This document shows positions 7,891-16,008 of a stretch of 64,000 bases of DNA, in pieces. Position 1 is the first letter of the stretch. The number at the start of each line of letters is the position of its first letter. A program made the translations under genes and the position numbers. A model generated the notes under the pieces. That model was not told the origin of the DNA. It saw only the letters and a program-made list of their open reading frames with translations, and made no database searches. The stretch is from Candidatus Ribeiella danica (GTDB taxonomy: Bacteria > Chloroflexota > Chloroflexia > Chloroflexales > Roseiflexaceae): the NCBI GenBank assembly GCA_016717335.1, contig JADKFS010000019.1, positions 672,806-736,805 on the forward strand. The letters are read 5' to 3'.

Positions 7891-9318
7891 GTGGAACAGC
7901 GTCTAGGAACTGAGGCGCGGCCGCTAAGGGTCGCGATCGTCGGAGCGGGGCCGGCCGGTTTCTATGCGGCCGAGGCGTTGCTGAAGCAGAAGGATCTTGT
8001 CTGCACGGTCGATTTCTTCAATCGCTTCCCGACCCCGTTCGGCCTGGTGCGCGAGGGCGTCGCGCCCGACCACCAGTCGATCAAGTCGGTCGTGCGGGTG
8101 TTCGACCGGATCGCCTCCGACGCGCGGGTGCGCTACTTCGGCAACGTGACCTTCGGCGCCGATGTCCAGCGCGAGGATCTGAAGCAGCTCTACGACCAGA
8201 TTATCTACGCGGTCGGCGCGCAGACCGATCGCAAGATGAACATCCCCGGCGAGGACCTGGCCGGCAGCTACCCCGCGACCGCGTTCGTCGGCTGGTACAA
8301 CGGCCACCCGGACTACCACGAGATGCACTTCGACCTCTCGAACGAGCGGGTGGTGGTGGTGGGCAACGGCAACGTGGCGATGGACGTGACCCGCATTCTG
8401 GCGACCGATCCGGAGGAGCTGGCCAAGACCGACATCGCCGACTATGCGATCGAGGCGCTACGGCAGAGCAAGGTGCGCGAGGTGGTGGTGCTGGGCCGCC
8501 GCGGGCCGGCGCAGGCCGCCTTCACCAACGCCGAGCTGAAGGAGTTTGGCGAGCTGCCCGGCGTGAAGCTGATCGTCGACCCGGCCGACCTGGAGCTGGA
8601 CCCGGATAGCGCGGCCGCGCTGTCGGACGACAAGATCGCCGCGAGGAATGTCGACCTGCTGCGCCAGTTCGCAGCCCGCACCGACTGGGCCGGCGACCGC
8701 ACGATCCGCATGCGCTTCCTGGCCTCGCCGGTCGAGCTGATCGGCGAGGGCGGCCACGTCAGCGCCGTCAAGATCGAGAAGAACCGCCTGGTGATGGACA
8801 GCTCGGGCGGGCTGCGCGCCAAGGGCACCGGCGTCTTCGAGACGTTCGATGCCGGCATGGTGCTGCGCTCGGTCGGCTACCGCGGCGTGCCGCTGAAGGG
8901 CGTGCCGTTCGACGAGCACTCCTACACGATCACCAACATCGCCGGCCGGGTGATCCACTCGACCAGCGGCGACTCGCTGCCGGGCGAGTACGTGGTCGGC
9001 TGGGCCAAGCGCGGCCCCTCGGGCGTGATCGGCACCAACAAGCCCGACGCGGTCTCGACCGTCGCGGCGATGCTCGAGGATCTGCTGACGCTGCCGGGCA
9101 TCCCCGACGAGAATCGCGACCCGAGCAAGATCGTCGCGCTGCTCGACAAGCGCAAGCCCGACTACGTGACCTTCGCCGACTGGAAGGCGCTGGACGCGTT
9201 CGAGGTGACCCACGGCGCCGAGCAGGGCCGCCCGCGCGTCAAGGTCACCAGCGTGCCGGAGATGCTGGATGTGATCCGGCACGAGCACGAGCACGAGCAC
9301 GGGCAAGAGCACGATTAA
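7891..9318 (+). CDS. Ferredoxin/adrenodoxin-type NADP reductase (FprA-like)
   Basis: 475 aa flavoprotein expected to move electrons between NADP(H) and ferredoxin in the cytoplasm. FAD-binding VAIVGAGPAGFYAAE is at residues 14-28. The adrenodoxin-reductase signature NRFPTPFGLVREGVAPDHQ follows, then the NADP-binding VVVVGNGNVAMDVTRIL near residue 152, and near the C-terminus GWAKRGPSGVIGTNKPDA, which is typical of the FprA/adrenodoxin reductase family. The protein ends in a His/Glu-rich tail (EHEHEHEHGQEHD) beyond the usual family end, which could bind metal. GTG start. No ferredoxin gene is adjacent. Confidence 0.9.
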   Translation: MEQRLGTEARPLRVAIVGAGPAGFYAAEALLKQKDLVCTVDFFNRFPTPFGLVREGVAPDHQSIKSVVRVFDRIASDARVRYFGNVTFGADVQREDLKQLYDQIIYAVGAQTDRKMNIPGEDLAGSYPATAFVGWYNGHPDYHEMHFDLSNERVVVVGNGNVAMDVTRILATDPEELAKTDIADYAIEALRQSKVREVVVLGRRGPAQAAFTNAELKEFGELPGVKLIVDPADLELDPDSAAALSDDKIAARNVDLLRQFAARTDWAGDRTIRMRFLASPVELIGEGGHVSAVKIEKNRLVMDSSGGLRAKGTGVFETFDAGMVLRSVGYRGVPLKGVPFDEHSYTITNIAGRVIHSTSGDSLPGEYVVGWAKRGPSGVIGTNKPDAVSTVAAMLEDLLTLPGIPDENRDPSKIVALLDKRKPDYVTFADWKALDAFEVTHGAEQGRPRVKVTSVPEMLDVIRHEHEHEHGQEHD

Positions 9319-9344
9319 GCGTGTGGCTGCCCTCACCCCCCTGC

Positions 9345-9380
9345 CCCCCTCTCCCGGCCGCGGGAGAGGGGGTTTCTTTT
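9345..9380. terminator. Terminator hairpin between convergent genes
   Basis: CCCCCTCTCCCG and its complement, then TTTCTTTTT on the plus strand, placed between the fprA-like gene and the convergent PIG-L gene. A second hairpin (14 bp, AAA triloop, 9388-9418) follows and touches the PIG-L stop. Confidence 0.8.
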
Positions 9381-9421
9381 TCGTGGGTGTGGCGCGGTGG
9401 CAAAGCCGCCGCGCCACAACG

Positions 9422-10288
9422 CTAGCGCAGCCCTCTGAACAGGTCATCCTCGTAGCCGTCGCGCGGCGGCAGCGCGACGCGCGACCGCAGCAGCGTGAAG
9501 TACTCCACGCCGAACCACTGGCGCGCGATGTCCTCGGGCATCGAGAGGAACGGCCCGTCGGCCGCGATCTGGGTGCGGTGCTCCAGCAGGGCGTCGCGCT
9601 TGCGCGCCATGTAGCCGGCCACGTCGATCCGGGTGGTCACGACCTCGTCGGGCGCGGTGTAGCGGGCGATGTCGTACTCGGGGTTGTCGAGCGGCGTCTT
9701 CATGCCGCGCTCGCGCATCTGCTCCCAGGCGCGCCGGGTCAGCTCGCGCGGCCGGTTCATCTCGTAGAGCTTGAGCGGCGCCCAGGCCGGCCCGGCCTCG
9801 GGGTACTGCGCGCCGTCGGCGGCCGCGTCGAAGGCCGCCAGCGTGGCCTTGTGGCAGGCGATGTGGTCGGGGTGCCCGTAGCCGCCGTGCTCGTTGTACG
9901 AGACCAGCACCTGCGGCCGGTAGAGCCGCACCAGCCGCACCAGCCGGCCGGTCGCCTCGGCCGGGTCGGCCCGGTTGAAGCAGTCGGGGTGCTCGTTCGC
10001 CGGCGTCCCGGCCATGCCCGAGTCGCGGTAGCCCAGGAACTCCTGGTGCCGGATGCCGAGGATGGCGGTCGCGCGGCGCAGCTCCTCGCGGCGCACCTCG
10101 GCCAGCCGGGCCTTGGTCTCGGGCGTGTTCAGCTCGGGGACGACGATCTCGCCCTCCTCGCCCAACGTGGCCGTGACCAGCACGGTCTGCAGGCCCTCGT
10201 CGCGGTAGCGCGCGAAGGTGCCGCCGGAGCCGATCACCTCGTCGTCCGGGTGAGCGTGAACGATCATGAGCGTGAGCGCTTCTGTCAT
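9422..10288 (-). CDS. PIG-L family zinc-dependent deacetylase
   Basis: 288 aa member of the LmbE/PIG-L/MshB family, which removes acetyl groups from N-acetylglucosaminyl-type substrates. The zinc motif VHAHPDDEVIGSGGT (residues 10-24) and the third ligand in YGHPDH (near residue 140) are intact, so it should be catalytic. Closest by feel to MshB/Mca-type proteins, but nothing here indicates mycothiol or bacillithiol synthesis, so the substrate is open. ATG start at 10288. Convergent with the fprA-like gene across a shared terminator. Confidence 0.87.
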   Translation of the reverse strand: MTEALTLMIVHAHPDDEVIGSGGTFARYRDEGLQTVLVTATLGEEGEIVVPELNTPETKARLAEVRREELRRATAILGIRHQEFLGYRDSGMAGTPANEHPDCFNRADPAEATGRLVRLVRLYRPQVLVSYNEHGGYGHPDHIACHKATLAAFDAAADGAQYPEAGPAWAPLKLYEMNRPRELTRRAWEQMRERGMKTPLDNPEYDIARYTAPDEVVTTRIDVAGYMARKRDALLEHRTQIAADGPFLSMPEDIARQWFGVEYFTLLRSRVALPPRDGYEDDLFRGLR

Positions 10289-10387
10289 TAGTGGGTCCTC
10301 TTTGTCTGGCAGGTTCCTTAAGGGGAGATTATAGATCAGGCGCGCCGGTTGCCGGAAGCCCCCCGCGCGTGATACTATACCGAAGGC

Positions 10388-11290
10388 ATGGTTTCGCTAC
10401 CTAACACCGATGGACGATCGATCGACGAGATCGAGGAGAGAAGTGGATTGGGCGCTATGACAGAGTCGACCACGAGCGAGCTGCAGCAGCTGGTCCAGGC
10501 CGGGCGAGCCGCGGTGATGGCTGGGGATACGAGCGCGGCGCGCGCCAGCTTTCGCCGCGCGACCGAGCTCGACTCGTCGAGCGCGGAGGCCTGGGTCGGC
10601 CTGAGCAGCGCCGTTCCTATTCTGGCGGAGAAGCGCGAGTACCTGCGGCGCGCGCTGGACCTGGAGCCGCACAGCGCCGACATCGCGGCCAGCCTGCGCT
10701 ACGTCGAGCAGCTGCTGGCGCAGGGCATGCAGCTCGAGCCCTCGCGCCGGCGCGAGGAGCGCAACGTGTCGGGCGACGCCTCGCCGCTGCTCTCGGCGCC
10801 CGAGCAGGCCGCGACGGCGGTCGAGTACTGCTACCGCCACCCCGACCGCGAGACCGGGCTGCACTGCATCCAGTGCGGCCGGCCGATCTGCGGCGAGTGC
10901 GCCACGATGACGTCGGTGGGCCAGCTGTGCCCCGACGACCGGCGCGCGCGGCGGCCGAGCAACTACAAGGTCTCCGCTCGCGATGTGCTGGTCGGCGGGG
11001 TGGTGGCGCTGTTTGCCTCGGCGCTGGTGGCGATCCCGCTGTGGCTGTTCTCGGGCCGGCTCGGCTTCTTCGGCCTGATCATCATTTTCATGGCCGGCCC
11101 GGCGATCGCCGAGTTCGTCGTCCGGGTCGTGGATCGCGCCACCAAGCTCAAGCGCGGCCGCCCGATGCAGATCACCGTCGGCGCGGCGATGGTGCTCGGC
11201 ACGCTGCCGTTCGTGCTGCTGGGGCTGAACCTGCTGCTGCTGCTGTATATGGTCCTGGCGGTCTCGACGGCGGTCGCGCGACTTCGGTAG
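10388..11290 (+). CDS. TPR / B-box-type zinc-finger membrane protein
   Basis: 300 aa in three parts. Residues ~35-100 look like TPR helices (RASFRRATELDSSSAEAWVGLS). Residues ~145-180 hold a treble-clef B-box-like zinc site (CYRHPDRETGLHCIQCGRPICGECA...CPDD). Residues ~200-300 have about three membrane helices, the last very Leu-rich. Proteins with this zinc finger and membrane helices are common in Chloroflexota and actinobacteria without known function. Start uncertain: the ATG at 10388 has GAAGG nearby, and an ATG at 10457 would remove 23 residues. A TATACT-like -10 sits only ~12 nt before the first ATG, which favours the second. Confidence 0.72.
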   Translation: MVSLPNTDGRSIDEIEERSGLGAMTESTTSELQQLVQAGRAAVMAGDTSAARASFRRATELDSSSAEAWVGLSSAVPILAEKREYLRRALDLEPHSADIAASLRYVEQLLAQGMQLEPSRRREERNVSGDASPLLSAPEQAATAVEYCYRHPDRETGLHCIQCGRPICGECATMTSVGQLCPDDRRARRPSNYKVSARDVLVGGVVALFASALVAIPLWLFSGRLGFFGLIIIFMAGPAIAEFVVRVVDRATKLKRGRPMQITVGAAMVLGTLPFVLLGLNLLLLLYMVLAVSTAVARLR

Positions 11291-11386
11291 TCAGTAGTCG
11301 GATATCAGTAGTCAGTACCATTGATAGCATCGAAGAACAGAGCTGTCCGTGGCACCGACGACTGGCTACTGATTACTGGCTACCCT
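11287..11386. repeat. Heptamer palindromic element (TAGTCAG family)
   Basis: The plus arm GTAGTCAGTAGTCGG and the minus arm GACTGGCTACTGATTACTGG flank about 50 nt, between convergent genes. Same family as the elements at 16.6, 22.4/23.0 and 25.1 kb. Confidence 0.8.
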
Positions 11387-11387
11387 C

Positions 11388-12104
11388 TCAGGCTCGCCCA
11401 TAGACCGGGATGGTGGCGCCGCTGATGATCCGCGCGTCGGGGCCGACCAGGAAGCGGATGGCGCGGGCGATCGCCTCGGGCTTGACCCAGCGCCCGCCGC
11501 CGGCGGTCGGGTCGTCGCGGCGGTTGGCGGGCGTGTCGATCGTGCTCGGCAGGATGACGTTGGCGGTGATGTTCTGGTCGAGCAGCTCGGCCGCGAGCGC
11601 CTCGGTGAGCTGGATCACGGCGCGCTTGGAGGCGGCGTAGGCGGCCAGGTTCGCGCCGGGGCGGGTGGCGGTGCGCGTGCCGACGTTGACGATCGCGCCG
11701 CCGCGCGCCAGCATGTGCGGCACCGCGGCCCTGCACGAGAGCACCGTCGTCTTGAGGTTCAGGTCGAGCTGCTGCTGCCAGAGCGACCAGGGGGTCTCGT
11801 GCACAGGCGCGCCGCCGCCGAAGCCGCCGGCGATGTTGACCAGGATGTCGATGCCGACCAGCTGCTCGGCGAAGCCGGCGTAGGCGCGCGCCACCGCCTC
11901 CTCGTCGGTCAGGTCGAGCGTCGCGCCGCTGAGCCGGGCGTCGGTCGCGATGCCGGAGCGCTCGCGCAGCTTCTCGAGCTCGCCCGCGGCGCGGTAGGGC
12001 GCCGCCACGGCCGCCCCGGCATCGAGCAGCGCCACGATCACCGCCGCGCCCAGCGCGCCCGTCCCGCCGGTGACGATCGCCACCTTGCCGTCAAGCTCTG
12101 CCAT
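11388..12104 (-). CDS. Short-chain dehydrogenase/reductase
   Basis: 238 aa classical SDR with a Rossmann nucleotide site TGGTGALG (residues 12-19), NIAGG, and the active-site YxxxK as AYAASKRA with the upstream catalytic Ser/Thr region NVGTRTA. NAD(P)-dependent oxidoreductase; substrate not predictable from sequence alone. Start set at the ATG at 12104 with GGAGGGTGGG directly upstream; the ATG four codons earlier lies inside that ribosome site. Same strand as the following aldolase-family gene, separated by a long perfect hairpin. Confidence 0.88.
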   Translation of the reverse strand: MAELDGKVAIVTGGTGALGAAVIVALLDAGAAVAAPYRAAGELEKLRERSGIATDARLSGATLDLTDEEAVARAYAGFAEQLVGIDILVNIAGGFGGGAPVHETPWSLWQQQLDLNLKTTVLSCRAAVPHMLARGGAIVNVGTRTATRPGANLAAYAASKRAVIQLTEALAAELLDQNITANVILPSTIDTPANRRDDPTAGGGRWVKPEAIARAIRFLVGPDARIISGATIPVYGRA

Positions 12105-12144
12105 CCCACCCTCCATCGCAGATTAAGGGAAAATAACTGTTCCG

Positions 12145-12189
12145 CTGGGGAGGTCTGGAGGGGCCGCAGGCCCCTCCAGACCTCCCCAG
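12145..12189. repeat. Perfect 21-bp hairpin with GCA triloop
   Basis: Arms 12145-12165 and 12169-12189 are exact complements around a 3-nt loop, with no T-run on either strand. It lies between two co-directional minus-strand genes, so it could stabilise RNA ends or act as a processing site. Confidence 0.85.
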
Positions 12190-12214
12190 TGGTGGGCTAG
12201 TTAAAAATCCGCAA

Positions 12215-13408
12215 TCACGACATGGGCACCTGCGGCACGATCATACCGCCGATCCGCTCGAAGATCTCCTCGATCGAGGGGCCGGTGATCGTCAGGCCGT
12301 GGTTCTTCAGGCCGATCACCGCGCGCGCCGGGTCGGGCGCCTGGCGCACCAGCTCGGCCACCTCGCTGGCCAGCTCGTAGGTGCCGCAGGGATAGTTCAC
12401 CTGGGTCGAGGGGATCGGCTCGCGCCACCAGGCGTGCACGTGCACGATCGCGCCGACCTGCGGGTGCTCGCGGTAGATCATCCAGTGCTCGATCGCGTCG
12501 ACCGAGACCCGGCGCGGCTCGACGTGCGGCGGGACGCTCAGGCGCATCATAAGCTGGTCAGGCTGGTAGCCGGTCACCAGCAGGATGTCGCGGCCGACCG
12601 TCTGCAGCCGGCTCTTGTCCACGCCCGAGGCCGACATCCAGAACGTGTCGGGGTCGTGCAGCGCGCGGGCGCTGAGGTTGCCGTAGCTGAGGCCGCCGAT
12701 CCCGTAGAGCCGCTTGACGTGGCGCAGGTCGCGCTCGGTCAGGAACTCGTCGATCGGGAAGGCGGCCGGCAGCAGGCCCATGCTGCCGAGCTGCTTGCCG
12801 GCCCAGATGATCTGGCGGGTCGGCTCGTCGCCATCCCACAGCCGGTCGGGCAGGTCGGGCACGAAGTCGTTGTTGATCACCAGGTGGCTGCAGGCCAGCG
12901 GCTGGATGCGCTCGTAGATGCGCTCGAAGAACAGCTGCTCGTCGTCGGACTGCCGGATGGTGTAGTGGCCCTGCTCGATCGTGATGAAATGGCTCTCGAG
13001 CACGCCGTCGACGCGGGTGTTGAAGATCACCATGTTCGAGAGCGAGCGCACCAGCACCGGGTAGGCGGCCTTCATGATCTCGCGCTCGTTGTCCGGGCCC
13101 TCCACGATCGTTGCGACAAAGGTGCCCTGGCCGCGGCGATGGATCGGCCGCGGCCGATCGAAGTCGCACAGGTTCAGCACCAGCCGCACCGGGCTCTGGG
13201 CCTCGGTGGCCGGCCCCTCGGCCGACTCGTCGCCGGCCGGCGCGCCGCCGGATCGGGGGGTATGCCCCAGCCGCGCCAGCGTCTCCTGCAGACGATCGGC
13301 GTACCAGAGGACAAACGAGCTGCTCGTTTCGCCGGCGGTCGTGAAGCTCAGGCGCTCGGCGGAACCGGTCGTGGGTTCCATCAGCGGGGTCCCTGTTTCT
13401 GGGTGCAT
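12215..13408 (-). CDS. Class II aldolase/adducin domain protein with extra N-terminal domain
   Basis: 397 aa. The C-terminal half (about residues 215-390) is a class II aldolase/adducin fold: GGLSYGNLSAR, the zinc histidines in IVHVHAWW, and GLKNHGLTITG. The N-terminal ~200 residues (VRLVLNLCDFDRPRPIHRRGQGTFVATI...) are not an aldolase and I do not recognise them. The second metal-ligand His pair seems complete, so sugar-phosphate aldolase or epimerase-like chemistry is possible but unproven. ATG at 13408 preceded by GAGGA. Confidence 0.8.
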   Translation of the reverse strand: MHPETGTPLMEPTTGSAERLSFTTAGETSSSFVLWYADRLQETLARLGHTPRSGGAPAGDESAEGPATEAQSPVRLVLNLCDFDRPRPIHRRGQGTFVATIVEGPDNEREIMKAAYPVLVRSLSNMVIFNTRVDGVLESHFITIEQGHYTIRQSDDEQLFFERIYERIQPLACSHLVINNDFVPDLPDRLWDGDEPTRQIIWAGKQLGSMGLLPAAFPIDEFLTERDLRHVKRLYGIGGLSYGNLSARALHDPDTFWMSASGVDKSRLQTVGRDILLVTGYQPDQLMMRLSVPPHVEPRRVSVDAIEHWMIYREHPQVGAIVHVHAWWREPIPSTQVNYPCGTYELASEVAELVRQAPDPARAVIGLKNHGLTITGPSIEEIFERIGGMIVPQVPMS

Positions 13409-13501
13409 GGCACATCCTCGCTCGGACGAATGAGGTTAATTGACAGAAGTAGCGCCACGGCTACTCGCATAGGAAGCGGCAACAGCATAGCGGGAAGCTG
13501 C

Positions 13502-13940
13502 GCTTCTGTCAAGTTTGTCGCAGGGGGCTACGCGCCCCCGCGCCCCCCTGCGAGGGCTGCACGCCCTTGTGCCTCCACAGGCTGCGCCTACAGCTTTGTC
13601 GCAGGGGCTGCGCGCCCCCGCGCCCCCGTGGGCTGTGCGCCCCCGCACCCCGCGAACGTCTCTCTGCGGCCTGCCGTTTCCGGGGGCTGCGCGCCCCCCG
13701 TGCCCCCGCGGGCGGGGGTGGGCCGCCACCCCCGCCGCCCCCCGGCCGGGGCTTCGCCCCTGGACCCCAAAAAAGATGCTGTCTCGGTTGCGATGCCTGG
13801 CGCACATGCCCAGCTGAATCCACGCACGGTGGGATGTGCACAGGCTCTGCTCGGAAGGGTGTGAGGCATGCGCCACAGGGATTGCAGTTGAGATTGCCTT
13901 TCTTGCCGGGGGGGCCGGGGGCGCAGCGCCCCGGCAAATG
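13502..13940. repeat. Long GC-rich repetitive spacer (first of two copies)
   Basis: About 440 bp of C/G blocks (CGCGCCCCCGTGCCCCCGC types), then a conserved stretch: CCCCAAAAAAG, GTTGCGATGCCTGGCGC, CATGCCCAGCTGAATCCA, a GCCACAGG block, and CCGGGGGCGCAGCGCCCCGG. The same order of blocks recurs at 53320-53740 in the same orientation. No coding signal. Confidence 0.7.
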
Positions 13941-13957
13941 GATATCTAAACTGACTA

Positions 13958-13986
13958 TTGACTTTTACCACAGCCAATGCTATACT
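13958..13986 (+). promoter_or_regulatory. Strong sigma-70-type promoter of the lysine cluster leader
   Basis: TTGACT, exactly 17 nt, TATACT. Predicted transcription start near 13993, with about 575 nt of leader before lysT. One of the best promoter matches in the window. Confidence 0.8.
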
Positions 13987-14021
13987 CGCCGCCAGCAGCA
14001 AGATACGTGATAAATCGAACA

Positions 14022-14084
14022 ATGCCGTACTCATTCGTCAAGCAGGGTAAGCAGAGCAAACAGCCGGGCCGTAGGTCTGGTTAG
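14022..14084 (+). CDS. Candidate leader peptide of the lysine operon (20 aa)
   Basis: Short frame ATG...TAG about 30 nt downstream of the predicted transcription start. It encodes a 20-residue peptide with lysines at 7, 10 and 13 (VKQGKQSKQPGRR) and two arginines, and ends 32 nt before an intrinsic terminator. This is the layout expected for attenuation by ribosome stalling at Lys codons, as reported for the lysine genes of Thermus. No clear Shine-Dalgarno sequence, and Lys codons are not consecutive, so the call is tentative. Confidence 0.4.
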   Translation: MPYSFVKQGKQSKQPGRRSG

Positions 14085-14116
14085 GCTCGCTTGTCCTGCA
14101 CGAGAGACGACGACAA

Positions 14117-14152
14117 GCTCGCTTCGCCAGACAGGTGAAGCGGGCCTTTTTG
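14117..14152 (+). terminator. Attenuator-like terminator in the lysine leader
   Basis: Arms GCTCGCTTCGCC (14117-14128) and GGTGAAGCGGGC (14134-14145) with a 5-nt loop, then CTTTTTG. It lies between the promoter and lysT. GCTTGTC (14089-14095) can pair with GACAAGC (14112-14118), overlapping the terminator's 5' arm by two bases. GCTCGCTT occurs a second time at 14085-14092, so alternative folds exist. Confidence 0.75.
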
Positions 14153-14186
14153 TATGCTTCGCGCCGATATGCACCGAGAGGCTCAC

Positions 14187-14318
14187 ATGAAACAGCTCAA
14201 ATCACAGCAGCCCCAGCTTCGCAGCAAGCAGCCCCGGATTGCCGGTGTCCGCGCCCGGTCGTGTGTTTTGAGCCGATGGAGTACAGGTCATGAGCCGCCA
14301 CGTGAACGATTACGCTAG
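14187..14318 (+). CDS. Second small Lys/Gln-rich frame in the lysine leader
   Basis: 43-codon frame with GAG-AGG just upstream of its ATG. The N-terminus is Lys/Gln-rich (KQLKSQQPQLRSKQPR), echoing the SKQPGRR of the first candidate leader peptide. It may be a second leader peptide or a chance frame. The rest of 14319-14567 has a repeated SRHVN-coding segment (near 14290 and 14408) but no convincing gene. Confidence 0.25.
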   Translation: MKQLKSQQPQLRSKQPRIAGVRARSCVLSRWSTGHEPPRERLR

Positions 14319-14567
14319 CGCCACGGCGCGCCCGTTCGACGTCGAACGCCCAGCCTCTGATGGCACAACCGCATCGCAGCGCGGTATTCCCCCCCTCTCC
14401 CTCTCTCGGCATGTGAATAGCGATCGTTACGCCTCGTCGCGTGCGCCGGCTCGGGCGGGCGCTGCTGTGCCTACCCTTAGCCTTCGGGCTTGGCCGCTGG
14501 CTGCCCGGCTTTCCTATGGCAGCGATCAGCTTTACAGTTAGCCGACCAAACGCAAGGAGCACCACTC

Positions 14568-15827
14568 ATGGCACAGACTCTCGCGGAGCAGATCCTCTCG
14601 AACGCGGCCGGCCGGCCGGTCCAAGCCGGCGAGAACGTGATCGTCGATGTGGATCTGGCGATGATGCACGACAGCATATCGCCCAGCATCATCAAGATCT
14701 TGCACGGCGAGCTTGGCGCCGAGCGGGTCTGGGACCCCGAGCGGATCGCGGTGGTGGTCGACCACGTCGCGCCGGCGGCGACGATCCAGACCGCCGAGCA
14801 CCAGGCCAACCTGCGCCGCTGGGTGCGCGAGCAGGGCATCACGCACCTGTACGACGTCGGCCGCGGCATCTCGCACCCGGTGCTGGTCGAGGAGGCGATG
14901 GCCCGGCCCGGCATGCTGATCCTCGGCAGCGACTCGCACTCGACCGGCTACGGCTGCGTCGGCGCGTTCGGCAGCGGGATGGGCTCGACCGATATGGCCC
15001 TGGCGCTGGCGACCGGCCAGACCTGGCTGCGCGTGCCCGAGACGGTGCGCGTCCAGGCGCGCGGCCGCTTCCGCCCAGGTGTTGGTGCGAAGGACCTCGG
15101 GCTGCGCGCGGCGCGCCTGATCGGGGCAGACGGCGCGACCTACCAGTCGGTCGAGTGGCACGGCGTCGACTTTCTGCCGGTCACCGACCGCATGACGCTC
15201 GCGACGCTCTCGATCGAGGTCGGCGGCAAGGCCGGGATCGTCCCGCCGACTGGGCCGGGCTGGGAGGCCCACGCCGCGCCGCGCGGGCTGGAGGTTCCCG
15301 GCTGGCTTGGCGTCGAGCAGGGCGCCAGCTACAGCCAGAGGGTCGAGATCGACCTGGACACGCTCGATCCGCAGGTGAGCGTGCCGCACTACGTGGACAA
15401 CGTGGTCGGCCTGGGCGAGCTGGGGCGCATCGCGGTGGACGTGGTCTACATAGGGACCTGCACCAACGGGCACTACAACGACATGGCCGCGGCGGCGCGG
15501 CTGCTGAAGGGCCGCAAGGTGGCGCGCGGGGTGCGGCTGCTGGTGGTGCCGGCCACCAGCGAGGCGCTGCTGCAGGCCAGCGAGGACGGCACGCTGGCGA
15601 TATTGCTGGCTGCCGGCGCGGCGATCGGCACGCCCGGCTGCGGCGCCTGCATCGGTCGCCACATGGGCGTGCTCGCGCCCGGCGAGGTCTGCCTGTTCAC
15701 CGGCAACCGCAACTTCCGCGGCCGCATGGGCTCGCCGCAGGCCAACATCTACCTGGCCTCGCCGGAGGTGGCCGCCGCGACCGCGCTGACCGGGTATATT
15801 ACGAATCCGGCCGAGGTGACCGGGTGA
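14568..15827 (+). CDS. lysT: Homoaconitase large subunit (LysT/LeuC-like)
   Basis: 419 aa aconitase-superfamily large subunit. With LysU it should convert homocitrate to homoisocitrate via cis-homoaconitate in the alpha-aminoadipate lysine pathway. The 4Fe-4S cysteines are present in YIGTCTNGHYND and PGCGACIGRHMG. DSHSTGYG and the C-terminal GNRNFRGRMGSP are family signatures. Length fits the prokaryotic HACN/LeuC group. ATG at 14568 with AAGGAG 11 nt upstream. Sequence alone cannot exclude isopropylmalate dehydratase (LeuC), but lysB, W, X, Y, Z, J and K follow. Confidence 0.88.
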   Translation: MAQTLAEQILSNAAGRPVQAGENVIVDVDLAMMHDSISPSIIKILHGELGAERVWDPERIAVVVDHVAPAATIQTAEHQANLRRWVREQGITHLYDVGRGISHPVLVEEAMARPGMLILGSDSHSTGYGCVGAFGSGMGSTDMALALATGQTWLRVPETVRVQARGRFRPGVGAKDLGLRAARLIGADGATYQSVEWHGVDFLPVTDRMTLATLSIEVGGKAGIVPPTGPGWEAHAAPRGLEVPGWLGVEQGASYSQRVEIDLDTLDPQVSVPHYVDNVVGLGELGRIAVDVVYIGTCTNGHYNDMAAAARLLKGRKVARGVRLLVVPATSEALLQASEDGTLAILLAAGAAIGTPGCGACIGRHMGVLAPGEVCLFTGNRNFRGRMGSPQANIYLASPEVAAATALTGYITNPAEVTG

Positions 15828-16008
15828 CACGGTGACCTTGGGGCTTGGGGCTGGGGGCTTGGGAGTCGGCGTGAACGCGCTCCTGACCCCTGACCCCTGA
15901 CCCCTGGCGGCGGGGCGTGGGGCTTGGGGCTTGAGATTTGGTCTTTGGTCCTTGGTCTTTCGTCGGGGCTTGGTCTTTGGTTGTTCGACTGCTGATGAGG
16001 ATAGAGAA
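15828..16008. repeat. Heptamer element (GGGGCTT / CCTGACC)
   Basis: GGGGCTTGGGGCT-type arm, ~20-nt spacer, then three CCCCTGA units, followed by more GGGCTT and TTGGTCT repeats up to the exporter's ribosome site. The open frame upstream of the LysE ATG is made only of this repeat, so it was not used as coding. Confidence 0.75.

Noticed and set aside
13436..13937. Overlapping 140-150-codon frames in the GC-rich spacer
   Set aside because: Composed of Gly/Ala/Pro/Arg low complexity from C/G blocks; same peptides in several frames and in the second copy at 53.3 kb.
13990..14160. Lysine riboswitch (L-box) or T-box leader
   Set aside because: None of the conserved L-box blocks nor the T-box GGTGG-type sequence is present; only a leader frame and terminator are visible.
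14290..14541. 83-codon frame upstream of lysT
   Set aside because: Arg/Ser/Ala-rich, internally duplicated nucleotide sequence, overlaps leader RNA, poor ribosome site; not a convincing protein.
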